DNA of 24,975 nucleotides from Lachnospiraceae bacterium (GTDB lineage: Bacteria; Bacillota_A; Clostridia; Lachnospirales; Lachnospiraceae). The stretch covers positions 1 through 24,975 of the forward strand of contig JAEEJD010000086.1 in the NCBI GenBank assembly GCA_016281675.1, given 5' to 3'. Below the pieces are notes generated by a model, which ran no database searches, was not told the DNA's origin, and worked only from the letters and a program-made list of their open reading frames with translations. Both the position numbers and the translations under genes were made by a program. This document shows, one piece after another, positions 7,312-15,417 of the stretch (position 1 is its first letter; every line of letters begins with the position of its first letter).

Positions 7312-8183
7312 GTGATCATATAGTCAGGGCTACGGCCGCAAACGGAAGCATACGTGCATTTTGCGCGACGACAAGGGATCTTGTCGAATATGCAAGGAGC
7401 TGTCACAATACATCGCCGGTTGTAACGGCGGCACTGGGCAGGACTCTTACGGCGGGTGCCATAATGGGCAGCATGCAAAAAGGGGATGACGATCTTCTGA
7501 CGATTCAGCTTCGTGGATCGGGTCCGATGAAGGGCATAACGGTCACGGCGGATTCAAAAGCGAACGTCAAAGGGTATCCGATCGTCGGTGATGTTATCAT
7601 TCCGGCCAACAGCAAAGGAAAGCTTGATGTTTCCGGCGCGATCGGTGTCGGAGTACTGTCGGTTATAAAGGATATGGGTCTTAAAGACCCGTATGTGGGG
7701 CAGGTTGAGCTGATATCGGGCGAGATAGCCGAGGATCTTGCTTATTACTTCACATCAAGTGAACAGGTCCCTTCCGCGGTATCCCTCGGAGTACTGATGA
7801 ACAGGGACAATACGGTCAAACAGGCCGGAGGGCTTATTATACAGGCGCTTCCCGGAGCCACGGATGAACAGATTGCCGATCTGGAAAAGAAGCTGTCGGG
7901 AATCCCGTCAATGACGCAGATGCTTGACGACGGCAAGACCTGTGAAGACATACTTGCGGATATTCTCGGGGATTGGGAACTTCAGATACTCGATACCATT
8001 CCTGCGGCGTTTGTATGCAACTGCGACAGGGAACGTGTCGAAAAGGTCGTGATCAGTCTCGGGCGCGAAGAACTGGGGAAGATGATCGACGAGGGTGAGC
8101 CGGTTGAGCTTAAATGTCATTTCTGCAACAAAGCATATGAGTTTTCGCATGATGAACTGCAAAAACTATATAACAGTCTGTGA
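7308..8183 (+). CDS. hslO: Hsp33 redox-regulated molecular chaperone
   Basis: Hsp33 is a cytoplasmic holdase that becomes active when oxidative unfolding releases zinc from its C-terminal cysteine switch. The 291 residues match the family length. The N-terminal domain begins DHIVRATAANGSIRAFCA, followed by the family blocks RTLTAGAIMGSM and GLIIQALPGA. The zinc switch is complete: Cys237-x-Cys239 (CNC) and Cys270-x2-Cys273 (CHFC). All four ligands are therefore present and the protein should be redox-responsive, useful to an anaerobe meeting oxygen. The start overlaps the previous gene's stop by 4 nt. The dapF gene follows 27 nt after its stop, so it lies inside the amino-acid gene run rather than with other stress genes. 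Confidence 0.96.
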   Translation: MSDHIVRATAANGSIRAFCATTRDLVEYARSCHNTSPVVTAALGRTLTAGAIMGSMQKGDDDLLTIQLRGSGPMKGITVTADSKANVKGYPIVGDVIIPANSKGKLDVSGAIGVGVLSVIKDMGLKDPYVGQVELISGEIAEDLAYYFTSSEQVPSAVSLGVLMNRDNTVKQAGGLIIQALPGATDEQIADLEKKLSGIPSMTQMLDDGKTCEDILADILGDWELQILDTIPAAFVCNCDRERVEKVVISLGREELGKMIDEGEPVELKCHFCNKAYEFSHDELQKLYNSL

Positions 8184-8210
8184 TAAGGGGATACCAAAAA
8201 GGGGGAGATC

Positions 8211-9095
8211 ATGAAATTCACAAAAATGCACGGATGTTCAAATGACTATGTCTATGTGAACTGCTTTGAGGAAACCGTCGGTGATATGGGGGTTTTCGCA
8301 AAGGAGGTCAGTGACAGACATAAGGGGATCGGTTCCGACGGTGCGATCTTTATATGCCCGGCCGAGGGAGCCGACTGCGAGATGAAGATGTACAATTCGG
8401 ACGGTTCATACTCCGAAATGTGCGGAAACGGCATAAGATGCGTTGCCAAGTACGTATATGACAACTGCATCATAGACAAGAAGGATATGGACATCCTCTC
8501 GGGCGGAAGCATCAAGAAAGTTCATGTTGAAACGGGACCGGAGAGGGTCAGTGACGTGACCGGAACGACTTTCTCGAAGAGGGAGGACGGAATGGCCGTA
8601 AACCGCGTCCGCGTGGACATGGGTGAGCCGATCCTGAAGCCCGAACAGATACCGGTTATACTCTCTGACGGGTGTGATAAGGTCATATCACATGACCTGT
8701 ACGTTGACGATTCCAATTTCAAGATGACGTGCGTATCGATGGGAAATCCCCATTGCGTGGTATTTGTGGATAACGTAGGTAAAGTACCGATAGAGCAGCT
8801 CGGCCCCAAGTTTGAAAATCACGTCTGCTTCCCCAACAGGATCAACACGGAATTCGTCCACGTTCTGGACAGATCGAACGTTTGGATGCGTGTATGGGAA
8901 AGAGGAGCCGGTGAGACGCTCGCGTGCGGCACCGGAGCGTGTGCAAGCGCAGTGGCATGCATTCTGAACGATCTGACGGATGACAAGGTGACTGTTCACT
9001 TAAAAGGCGGGGATCTTGAGATATTCTGGGACAGAACCGATAATCACGTATATATGACAGGCGGAGCCGTTACGGTGTTCGAGGGCGAGATCTGA
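8211..9095 (+). CDS. dapF: diaminopimelate epimerase
   Basis: DapF interconverts LL- and meso-diaminopimelate, the last step before peptidoglycan cross-link precursors and lysine. The protein has 294 residues and both catalytic cysteines of the two-base mechanism: Cys71 in MCGNGIRC and Cys239 in ACGTGACAS. It also has the N-terminal FTKMHGCSNDYVY, the MGNPHCVVFVD substrate segment, and ERGAGET before the second cysteine. It is slightly longer than many homologues because of a loop around 105-125. A strong ribosome binding site, GGGGGAG (8201-8206), precedes the ATG. Position between hslO and glnN, with two aminotransferases upstream, fits a group concerned with amino-acid and nitrogen metabolism. 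No other dap genes are present in the window. Confidence 0.97.
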   Translation: MKFTKMHGCSNDYVYVNCFEETVGDMGVFAKEVSDRHKGIGSDGAIFICPAEGADCEMKMYNSDGSYSEMCGNGIRCVAKYVYDNCIIDKKDMDILSGGSIKKVHVETGPERVSDVTGTTFSKREDGMAVNRVRVDMGEPILKPEQIPVILSDGCDKVISHDLYVDDSNFKMTCVSMGNPHCVVFVDNVGKVPIEQLGPKFENHVCFPNRINTEFVHVLDRSNVWMRVWERGAGETLACGTGACASAVACILNDLTDDKVTVHLKGGDLEIFWDRTDNHVYMTGGAVTVFEGEI

Positions 9096-9115
9096 TCGAA
9101 AAGTAAGGAGATAAC

Positions 9116-11221
9116 ATGACAAACGTACCTGAGATATTCGGAAGCATGGTGTTCAACGATGCCATGATGAAGGAAAGACTTCCGGAGGAAATATACAGAT
9201 CGCTGCACAAGACGATCGAGACGCAGACTGATCTTGATATTACCGTGGCAAATGCCGTTGCTGCGGCAATGAAGGACTGGGCTGTTGAAAAGGGAGCGAC
9301 CCATTTTACGCACTGGTTCCAGCCGATGACCGGCAGAACGGCGGAGAAGCATGATTCTTTCATATCCCCGCAGCCGGACGGACGCGCCATCATGGAGTTT
9401 TCGGGTAAGGAGCTCATAAAGGGCGAACCCGATGCATCCAGTTTCCCTTCGGGAGGACTTCGCGCGACTTTCGAGGCACGCGGATACACGGCATGGGATC
9501 CGACGAGCTATGCCTTTGTAAAGGACGGGGTTCTTTGCATTCCGACCGCATTCTGTTCATACGGCGGTGAGGCGCTCGATAAGAAAACTCCGCTCCTTCG
9601 TTCAATGGAAGAGATCAATACGCAGGCTCTCAGGATACTGCGACTTTTCGGAAATAAAGATGTTAAGCACGTCTGGACGACAGTCGGTGCGGAACAGGAG
9701 TACTTCCTCGTGGACCGCAAGCTCTACGATCAGCGTAAGGACCTGATCTTCTGCGGCAGGACGCTTTTCGGAGCACCCGCACCAAAAGGTCAGGAGATGG
9801 ATGATCATTATTTCGGAGCTATAAAGCCCAGAATCTCCGCATTCATGAAGGAACTCAACGAGGAGTTGTGGAAACTCGGCGTATATGCAAGAACCGAGCA
9901 TAACGAGGCCGCGCCCGCACAGCACGAGCTTGCGCCGATATTCACGACAACAAACCTGGCGACAGACCAGAACCAGGTTATGATGGAGATAATGAAAAAC
10001 GTTGCCAGAAAGCACGGACTGGTGTGCCTTCTGCATGAGAAGCCGTTTGCGGGTGTTAACGGAAGCGGTAAGCACAACAACTGGTCGATCTCCACGGATA
10101 CGGGAGTCAATCTCCTCGAGCCCGGAAAATCACCTTATGAGAATGCGCAGTTCCTGCTGTTTCTGGCTGCCATGATCAAGGGTATCGATGAATATCAGGA
10201 GATGATGAGGGTTTGCGTTGCGTCGGCGGGAAACGATCACCGTCTCGGCGCTGCTGAAGCTCCGCCCGCGATCGTTTCGGTGTTTGTCGGTGATGATCTT
10301 GCAGAAGTTCTTGACTGTATCGAGAAAGGAACGTCATATGACGCTTCGGGAGCCGGTAGGATGGAGATCGGAGTCAGCGTACTACCGGCGATCCCCAAGG
10401 ATTCGACGGACAGGAACAGGACTTCGCCGTTCGCCTTTACAGGAAACAAGTTCGAGTACAGATCGGTCGGAAGTTCCCAGTCTATAGCCGGAGCCAATAC
10501 CGTTATCAATACTATAATGGCCGAAGAACTCGGACAGTTTGCGGACGAACTCGAAAAAGCGGGAAAAGACGACTTTAACAAGGCTCTTGACGAACTGATC
10601 AAGAGAACGATCAAAGAGCACAAACGGATACTCTTTAACGGTGACGGCTATTCGGAAGTATGGGAAGAAGAGGCGAAGCGCCGCGGACTTGCGAACCTTC
10701 GTACTACGGTCGATGCGCTTCCCGCGTTTTTGATGGAGAAGAATATCAAGCTGTTCACGAGCCATAACATATATACCGAGACTGAGATGCGCAGCCGCTA
10801 TTCGATCCTTCTCGATACATACAACAAGATCATCAACATCGAAGCTCATACGATGATCGATATGACCAGAAAAGAAATACTGCCGGCGGTAAGCCGTTAT
10901 GTGGGGCAGCTGTTTGAAGTTCTTAACGGAAAATTGGCGGCATCGGAAAAGATCAATGCCAAGATAAGCCATAACATGGAAGAAGAGACGGCCGTCTCCC
11001 TGTCAGGCCTGTGCGATAAGGCTTTGACGGAGCTTGTCCGTCTTGAGACCCTTATCGCAAAGACCGATTATAAGGATGACCTTGATCGCGGTACATACTA
11101 CAGGGATATCGTTATTCCCGCAATGAATGAGCTGCGCGCGACATGCGACGCAATGGAGATGCTCACGGCCCGCGATATGTGGCCGTTCCCGCAGTACGGG
11201 GATATGCTGTTTAACATATAA
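9116..11221 (+). CDS. glnN: glutamine synthetase type III
   Basis: The enzyme condenses ammonia and glutamate to glutamine with ATP. Length (701 residues) and motifs place it in the large GSIII class found in Bacteroidetes, cyanobacteria and Clostridia, not the ~450-residue GSI class. Visible blocks are the N-terminal GSIII region with [12 protein letters not shown] (62-73), [10 protein letters not shown] (191-200) with the metal-binding glutamates, [14 protein letters not shown] (261-274), [10 protein letters not shown] (315-324) around the ATP/glutamate site, and [16 protein letters not shown] (434-449). The long helical C-terminal domain is intact. It is the last gene of the run, 20 nt after dapF, with TAAGGAG before the ATG. 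The stop codon overlaps the 3' end of thiT on the other strand by 11 bp, and no terminator is visible after it. Confidence 0.97.
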   Translation: MTNVPEIFGSMVFNDAMMKERLPEEIYRSLHKTIETQTDLDITVANAVAAAMKDWAVEKGATHFTHWFQPMTGRTAEKHDSFISPQPDGRAIMEFSGKELIKGEPDASSFPSGGLRATFEARGYTAWDPTSYAFVKDGVLCIPTAFCSYGGEALDKKTPLLRSMEEINTQALRILRLFGNKDVKHVWTTVGAEQEYFLVDRKLYDQRKDLIFCGRTLFGAPAPKGQEMDDHYFGAIKPRISAFMKELNEELWKLGVYARTEHNEAAPAQHELAPIFTTTNLATDQNQVMMEIMKNVARKHGLVCLLHEKPFAGVNGSGKHNNWSISTDTGVNLLEPGKSPYENAQFLLFLAAMIKGIDEYQEMMRVCVASAGNDHRLGAAEAPPAIVSVFVGDDLAEVLDCIEKGTSYDASGAGRMEIGVSVLPAIPKDSTDRNRTSPFAFTGNKFEYRSVGSSQSIAGANTVINTIMAEELGQFADELEKAGKDDFNKALDELIKRTIKEHKRILFNGDGYSEVWEEEAKRRGLANLRTTVDALPAFLMEKNIKLFTSHNIYTETEMRSRYSILLDTYNKIINIEAHTMIDMTRKEILPAVSRYVGQLFEVLNGKLAASEKINAKISHNMEEETAVSLSGLCDKALTELVRLETLIAKTDYKDDLDRGTYYRDIVIPAMNELRATCDAMEMLTARDMWPFPQYGDMLFNI

Positions 11222-11753
11222 CGGTGTTCTGTTTTACGCGGTCAACAGCGTGTTTTACGGCCGGAACAAGCAGAATGACGAGCGTAATGGCAGCCTCGAT
11301 GTAGATGTAGGCTCCGTTGTAACATGCGCTGTATATGAGGGGATTCCATCCCTCGGGAGCGTATTCGGAATAGAATGCGTAGCCAGACAGAGTAGCAAAT
11401 ACGTATCTTCCGGTCACGCCCACGATATACCCCAGATATAATCCGCCTTTTCTGTTTTTAAAGAAGCCGGACAGCCCAAGGGCCGTAAATGCCAGGATAT
11501 AATCTATGAACACCTGGATAAGTGAAAGTATCTCGGGTTTTTGCACAAATTGAAGCAGTCCGTATGCGAGCCCGGCGGTCAGTGAATATTTCCATCCGTA
11601 GAAATATCCGATCACGCATATAAAAAACATACTGCACAGGGTTACTGATCCCCCGAGAGGGGCAGAAAAGAGTTTGATAAAGGATAAGACAAATGCGAGC
11701 GCGATACAAACGCCGCATACTGCCAATCCTTTAACGGAAAAGGATTGTTTCAT
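11211..11753 (-). CDS. thiT: thiamine-specific ECF transporter S component
   Basis: ThiT is the membrane substrate-binding subunit of an energy-coupling-factor importer for thiamine. It works with a shared EcfA-EcfA'-EcfT module, which is not in this window. The 180 residues contain about six hydrophobic spans. Family features are LGGSVTL (33-39), [17 protein letters not shown] (52-68), the FIDYILAF helix (82-89), and the WNPLI and [10 protein letters not shown] region (136-151), where aromatic residues and an asparagine form the thiamine pocket in known structures. The strongest evidence is the TPP riboswitch immediately upstream. ATG 11753 has GAGG six nucleotides before it, partly inside the riboswitch's closing region. 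The gene converges on glnN and its last 11 bp lie within it. Confidence 0.93.
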   Translation of the reverse strand: MKQSFSVKGLAVCGVCIALAFVLSFIKLFSAPLGGSVTLCSMFFICVIGYFYGWKYSLTAGLAYGLLQFVQKPEILSLIQVFIDYILAFTALGLSGFFKNRKGGLYLGYIVGVTGRYVFATLSGYAFYSEYAPEGWNPLIYSACYNGAYIYIEAAITLVILLVPAVKHAVDRVKQNTVIC

Positions 11754-11763
11754 AATTAACCTC

Positions 11764-11838
11764 GCTTCCTTACGTCGGTATCAACCGAATCAAGTTTAAA
11801 GGGTGTGATCTCAGACCGTTTTCGGTCACCCCCAGCCT
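11764..11838 (-). ncRNA. TPP riboswitch (THI element) controlling thiT
   Basis: Read on the minus strand, the conserved THI-box blocks occur in order and spacing. A GGGGGTG strand starts near 11833 and is followed by a small ACCG-AAAA-CGGT hairpin. Next come CTGAGA (11814-11809), ACCCTTTAAACTTGAT, the second arm GGTTGATACCGACGT, and a closing GGAAGC ending at 11764. These match the known TPP aptamer apart from a few expected substitutions. The element ends only a few bases before the GAGG ribosome binding site (11763-11760), and no separate terminator hairpin fits between it and the ATG. Control is therefore probably at translation initiation, with TPP shutting off thiamine uptake. Confidence 0.95.
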
Positions 11839-11852
11839 ATGTAACATCACGT

Positions 11853-11881
11853 AGTATATCACGCCAACGTTGCCTTGACAA
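11853..11881 (-). promoter_or_regulatory. promoter of the thiT transcript
   Basis: On the minus strand TTGTCA (11881-11876) and TATACT (11858-11853) are separated by exactly 17 bp. The start would fall near 11846, a few bases before the riboswitch aptamer, as expected for a riboswitch leader. I see no equally clear plus-strand promoter for addB in this gap. A TTGACA at 11875-11880 has no -10 at normal spacing. Confidence 0.72.
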
Positions 11882-11910
11882 CACATACTCACGATTGAAC
11901 AGGAAAAATC

Positions 11911-14900
11911 ATGCCGCTCAAGTTCTGGCTCGGCGGAGCCGCAAGCGATAAAAGCCGCCGGTTGATCAAATACATACTGGAAGAGGCCGAAAGGAACCCG
12001 CAAAGACAGTATCTTATGGTGGTTCCGGAGCAGTTCGGCCTGTCTACCCAGCAGGAACTCGTCTCAGAATCCCCAAACAAAGGAATACTAAATATCGATG
12101 TATTGTCGTTTACAAGACTCGCCCATCGTATCGGCGACGAGGTCGGATCGTTCTCGGCCGACATCACTACGCTTGACGAGATGGGAAAGAGTCTTTTGAT
12201 CGGAATGCTCGCGGAAAAACACAAGAAGGAGCTTTCGGTCTTCGGCGACAATCTGGAAAAGCCGGGATACACCGACAGGATCAAATCCGTTATTTCGGAA
12301 TTCATGCAGTACGGCATATCGGTCGACAAGGCGGCTGCCCTGTCTGAAACAGCCAAAGCGGCAGGGAGAGGACTTCTTTCGAAAAAACTGGCCGACATAG
12401 CTTTTATCTATGAGAGATTCAGGGAATATACGAAGGATCGATATACGACGGTCGAGGAGACGCTTGATGCGGTAAGTTCCCTTGTGCCGCATTCGGATAC
12501 GATAAAGAACAGCGTGATAGTATTTGACGGGTTCACCGGATTCACGCCCGTACAGAACAAACTGATCGGCGTACTCATGGAATACGCTCTGGATATCCAT
12601 GTTGCGTTGCTTCTTGAAGATTGTATACAAGAAAACAACAAAGATCTCCAATTAAGAGAACATGAGTTATTTTATCTCTCCAAAAACACCATGAACCAGT
12701 TGGAACGTATGGCGGATGAGCGTCATGTGATCATAGCCGACCCCTATAAAGCTGATAAAACCGTAATAAGTAACACATGTAATTCAAAAGGACAGATTGT
12801 ATACACAGACCCCTCAAAAAACCCCAAATTAAATAACACCCACGCACAAGCAGCTGTTCACGTGCTCGCGGGACGGGATCCGTTGGAAGAGATACGTATG
12901 ATCGTTACCGGGGTGGAGGATCTTGTCAGAGACAGCGGATACAGGTACAGAGATATCGCGATACTGACCGGCGACATGGAAAGTTACCGTCATACGATCG
13001 AGAGGGAGTTCGGAAGACACGATATCCCGTTCTTTATTGACAGGACGGAACCGATCCTTCTGAATCCGTTCATAGAGTATATAAGGTCATTTCTCGATGT
13101 GCTCTGTGACAATTACAGCCAGAATGCGATCTTCAGGTTCCTCAAGTCGGGGCTGACCGAATGTACCGACGAGGAGATAAACATACTGGAAAACTACTGC
13201 ATGGCTACGGGCATAAAAGGACGTGCAAAGTGGCATGCGAGATTTGACACCCATACAAAGAGCGTCGGTGCGGATGAACTTCTCGGGATCAACGGGACAC
13301 GGGAGAGGTTTGTTAAAAAGTGTGACCTGTTTACCGGAGAGCTTTCCGATGAGGTAAATGTGAACTCGCGATTTTCCGTCAGGCAGTTTTGCACCGCGCT
13401 TTATCGCCTCATCGAGTCCGACGGAGTTGAGGAAAAGCTCAGGGAGGCCTCCCGAAGATTTGAAGAGAGCGGAAACAGAAAGCTTTCGGAGCAGTACGGA
13501 AAGATCTACGTTCAGATAATGAACATTCTTGACGAACTGTGCACGCTCATCCCCGACGAGACAACGGATATCAGAGGATTCGGAGATCTGCTTGATTCGG
13601 GACTTTCCGGGATCAGGATAGGTATCATTCCAACCGGAATGGACTATGTTCAGGTCGGGGACCTTACAAGAAGCCGGTTTGACAATATAAAGGCGCTTTT
13701 TATCGTAGGAGCCAACGACGGCGTGATCCCGAGCACCGCATCGTCCGGCGGGATCATAAACGAGAACGAGCGCGAATTTATGAAAAGGGCGGATGAAACG
13801 CTTGTCCTTGCACCTTCGGCCCGAGAGGACATATATACACAGCAGCTCTATATCTATATGGCACAGAGCAAGCCGACAGAGCATCTGTATTTGTCGTATT
13901 CATGCACATCCGCAAGCGGCAGATCACTTCTCCCGTCATATATCGTAAAGAAAGCTCTGAGCGAGCACCCCGGAACAAAGATTGAGCGCAGAAGAGCGCT
14001 TCCGTCATATTACAGCGATGAGGAGGAAGCGTTTGAGGCGCTTTCCGATATGATCTACCCGGCCATGACCGGCCAGCTGACACGTGAGGCCGCAAACAGG
14101 GTCAAAGGACTCATGAAGTATTTCCTTTCTTCGGACCGATACAGGCAGAGGATCCTTAATATGGTCAAAAAGGAGCTGATCGCCGGAGCCGACAGGGCGG
14201 AAGATACGATCGGGGAGGCACTTGCGCGTGCTATTTACGGTAAATCACTCGTTGCAAGCATCACAAGGCTTGAAGCATACGCCAACTGCGCATACAGGTA
14301 TTTTCTTGAGTACGGACTGTCACTTCGCGACCGAGAGGTATTTTCATTCGAGTCGAGGGATATCGGAACGATATTCCATGATTCAATGAAAGAATATTCG
14401 CTTATGATGCAGGAACGGGGCAAAAACTGGGCGCATCTTCCTGATGAAGAGAGAGACAGCCTTATGGACGAGGCCGTTTCCAAGGTGATTGAGCGATACA
14501 GGGATACAAAGCTTGCCACATCTGCAAGATACGCATATATGGAGCACCGTATCCGAAGGATCATGAAGAAAAGCGCCGATATCGTAAGCTCTCAGATCAG
14601 GCGCGGTGATTTTACCCCCAAGTATTTTGAAGTCGATTTCGACAGTATGGACAGCAAAAAATCACTTTCCATGAAACTGTCGGATGATGAGATGATAAGG
14701 CTTCGAGGAAGGATAGACAGAGTCGACACATGCGAGACGGACGACGGGATATACATAAGGGTGATCGATTACAAGTCATCACACCATGAAATGGACCTTG
14801 CGGCCGTCTATGAAGGAAGACAGTTGCAGCTTCTTGTATATCTGAACGCCGTTATGGAGAGCGAGCGTCTTTCTTCAGGGAATAACGGTACAAAGATCAT

Positions 14901-15417
14901 CCCTGCCGGAGTGCTCTACTATCAGATGGACGATCCTCTGATAGATGCCAAAGAAGAGCTTACCGAGGAAGATATCCACAGGCTCATAATGAAGAAGCTC
15001 CGCCTGAGCGGGCTTGTCAACAGCGATTTGGACGTGCTTAAGTTGATGGACCGCGACCTTGCTGACGGTTCGGACGTTCTCGGTGTATCTGTCGGTTCGA
15101 AGGGTGAACTCAAAAGCTCCAGGCAGACTGTTACCGGTGAGGATTTTGAGGTTCTTTCGGAACATGTCAGCAGATGTATAAGCAAAATGGGACGCGAGAT
15201 ACTCGGCGGAAACATTGCGATCCCCGAGCCTGACGGCAAACAGCGCTTTACGGGACCCGACTGCAGTTACTGCCCGTTTGATGCGATCTGCCAAAGCAGG
15301 AGAAAAACCGCTGTTGTAGCAACCGAAGATGACGAAAACGGTACCGGGGGTGCCAAAGAGAAGGTTAAAATGTCAAATGACGACTGGATCGCCCTCATGA
15401 AAGGTGAAAATGAATAG
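11911..15417 (+). CDS. addB: ATP-dependent helicase-nuclease AddAB, subunit B
   Basis: AddB pairs with AddA to unwind and resect double-strand break ends and load recombinase. It contributes the second nuclease and Chi recognition. The 1168 residues match the family. The C-terminal RecB-type nuclease has Asp953-Tyr-Lys955 in VIDYKSS. An iron-sulfur cluster site is complete: Cys793 (NCAYRYF) with Cys1118-x2-Cys1121-x5-Cys1127 (CSYCPFDAIC). The N-terminal P-loop position reads GGAASDKS (8-15), keeping Lys14 and Ser15 but lacking the usual second and third glycines. Codons for roughly residues 231-310 are AT-rich compared with the rest, without breaking the frame. Start ATG 11911 has only a weak AGGA upstream. 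The gene overlaps addA by 8 bp (ATGAATAG), so the subunits are translationally coupled. Confidence 0.95.
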   Translation: MPLKFWLGGAASDKSRRLIKYILEEAERNPQRQYLMVVPEQFGLSTQQELVSESPNKGILNIDVLSFTRLAHRIGDEVGSFSADITTLDEMGKSLLIGMLAEKHKKELSVFGDNLEKPGYTDRIKSVISEFMQYGISVDKAAALSETAKAAGRGLLSKKLADIAFIYERFREYTKDRYTTVEETLDAVSSLVPHSDTIKNSVIVFDGFTGFTPVQNKLIGVLMEYALDIHVALLLEDCIQENNKDLQLREHELFYLSKNTMNQLERMADERHVIIADPYKADKTVISNTCNSKGQIVYTDPSKNPKLNNTHAQAAVHVLAGRDPLEEIRMIVTGVEDLVRDSGYRYRDIAILTGDMESYRHTIEREFGRHDIPFFIDRTEPILLNPFIEYIRSFLDVLCDNYSQNAIFRFLKSGLTECTDEEINILENYCMATGIKGRAKWHARFDTHTKSVGADELLGINGTRERFVKKCDLFTGELSDEVNVNSRFSVRQFCTALYRLIESDGVEEKLREASRRFEESGNRKLSEQYGKIYVQIMNILDELCTLIPDETTDIRGFGDLLDSGLSGIRIGIIPTGMDYVQVGDLTRSRFDNIKALFIVGANDGVIPSTASSGGIINENEREFMKRADETLVLAPSAREDIYTQQLYIYMAQSKPTEHLYLSYSCTSASGRSLLPSYIVKKALSEHPGTKIERRRALPSYYSDEEEAFEALSDMIYPAMTGQLTREAANRVKGLMKYFLSSDRYRQRILNMVKKELIAGADRAEDTIGEALARAIYGKSLVASITRLEAYANCAYRYFLEYGLSLRDREVFSFESRDIGTIFHDSMKEYSLMMQERGKNWAHLPDEERDSLMDEAVSKVIERYRDTKLATSARYAYMEHRIRRIMKKSADIVSSQIRRGDFTPKYFEVDFDSMDSKKSLSMKLSDDEMIRLRGRIDRVDTCETDDGIYIRVIDYKSSHHEMDLAAVYEGRQLQLLVYLNAVMESERLSSGNNGTKIIPAGVLYYQMDDPLIDAKEELTEEDIHRLIMKKLRLSGLVNSDLDVLKLMDRDLADGSDVLGVSVGSKGELKSSRQTVTGEDFEVLSEHVSRCISKMGREILGGNIAIPEPDGKQRFTGPDCSYCPFDAICQSRRKTAVVATEDDENGTGGAKEKVKMSNDDWIALMKGENE

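Noticed and set aside
11875..11880. Perfect TTGACA on the plus strand ahead of addB.
   Set aside because: No acceptable -10 is found 16-18 bp downstream (the sequence there is near AACAGG). The hexamer overlaps the minus-strand TTGTCA of the thiT promoter.
11793..12003. Minus-strand open frame upstream of thiT, across the riboswitch and the addB start.
   Set aside because: It overlaps the TPP aptamer and the addB 5' end, has no homology that I recognise, and is explained by those features.
13087..13884. 265-codon minus-strand open frame inside addB.
   Set aside because: It lies wholly antisense to a gene with clear family motifs before and after it, has Cys/Arg-rich low-plausibility content and no upstream ribosome binding site.
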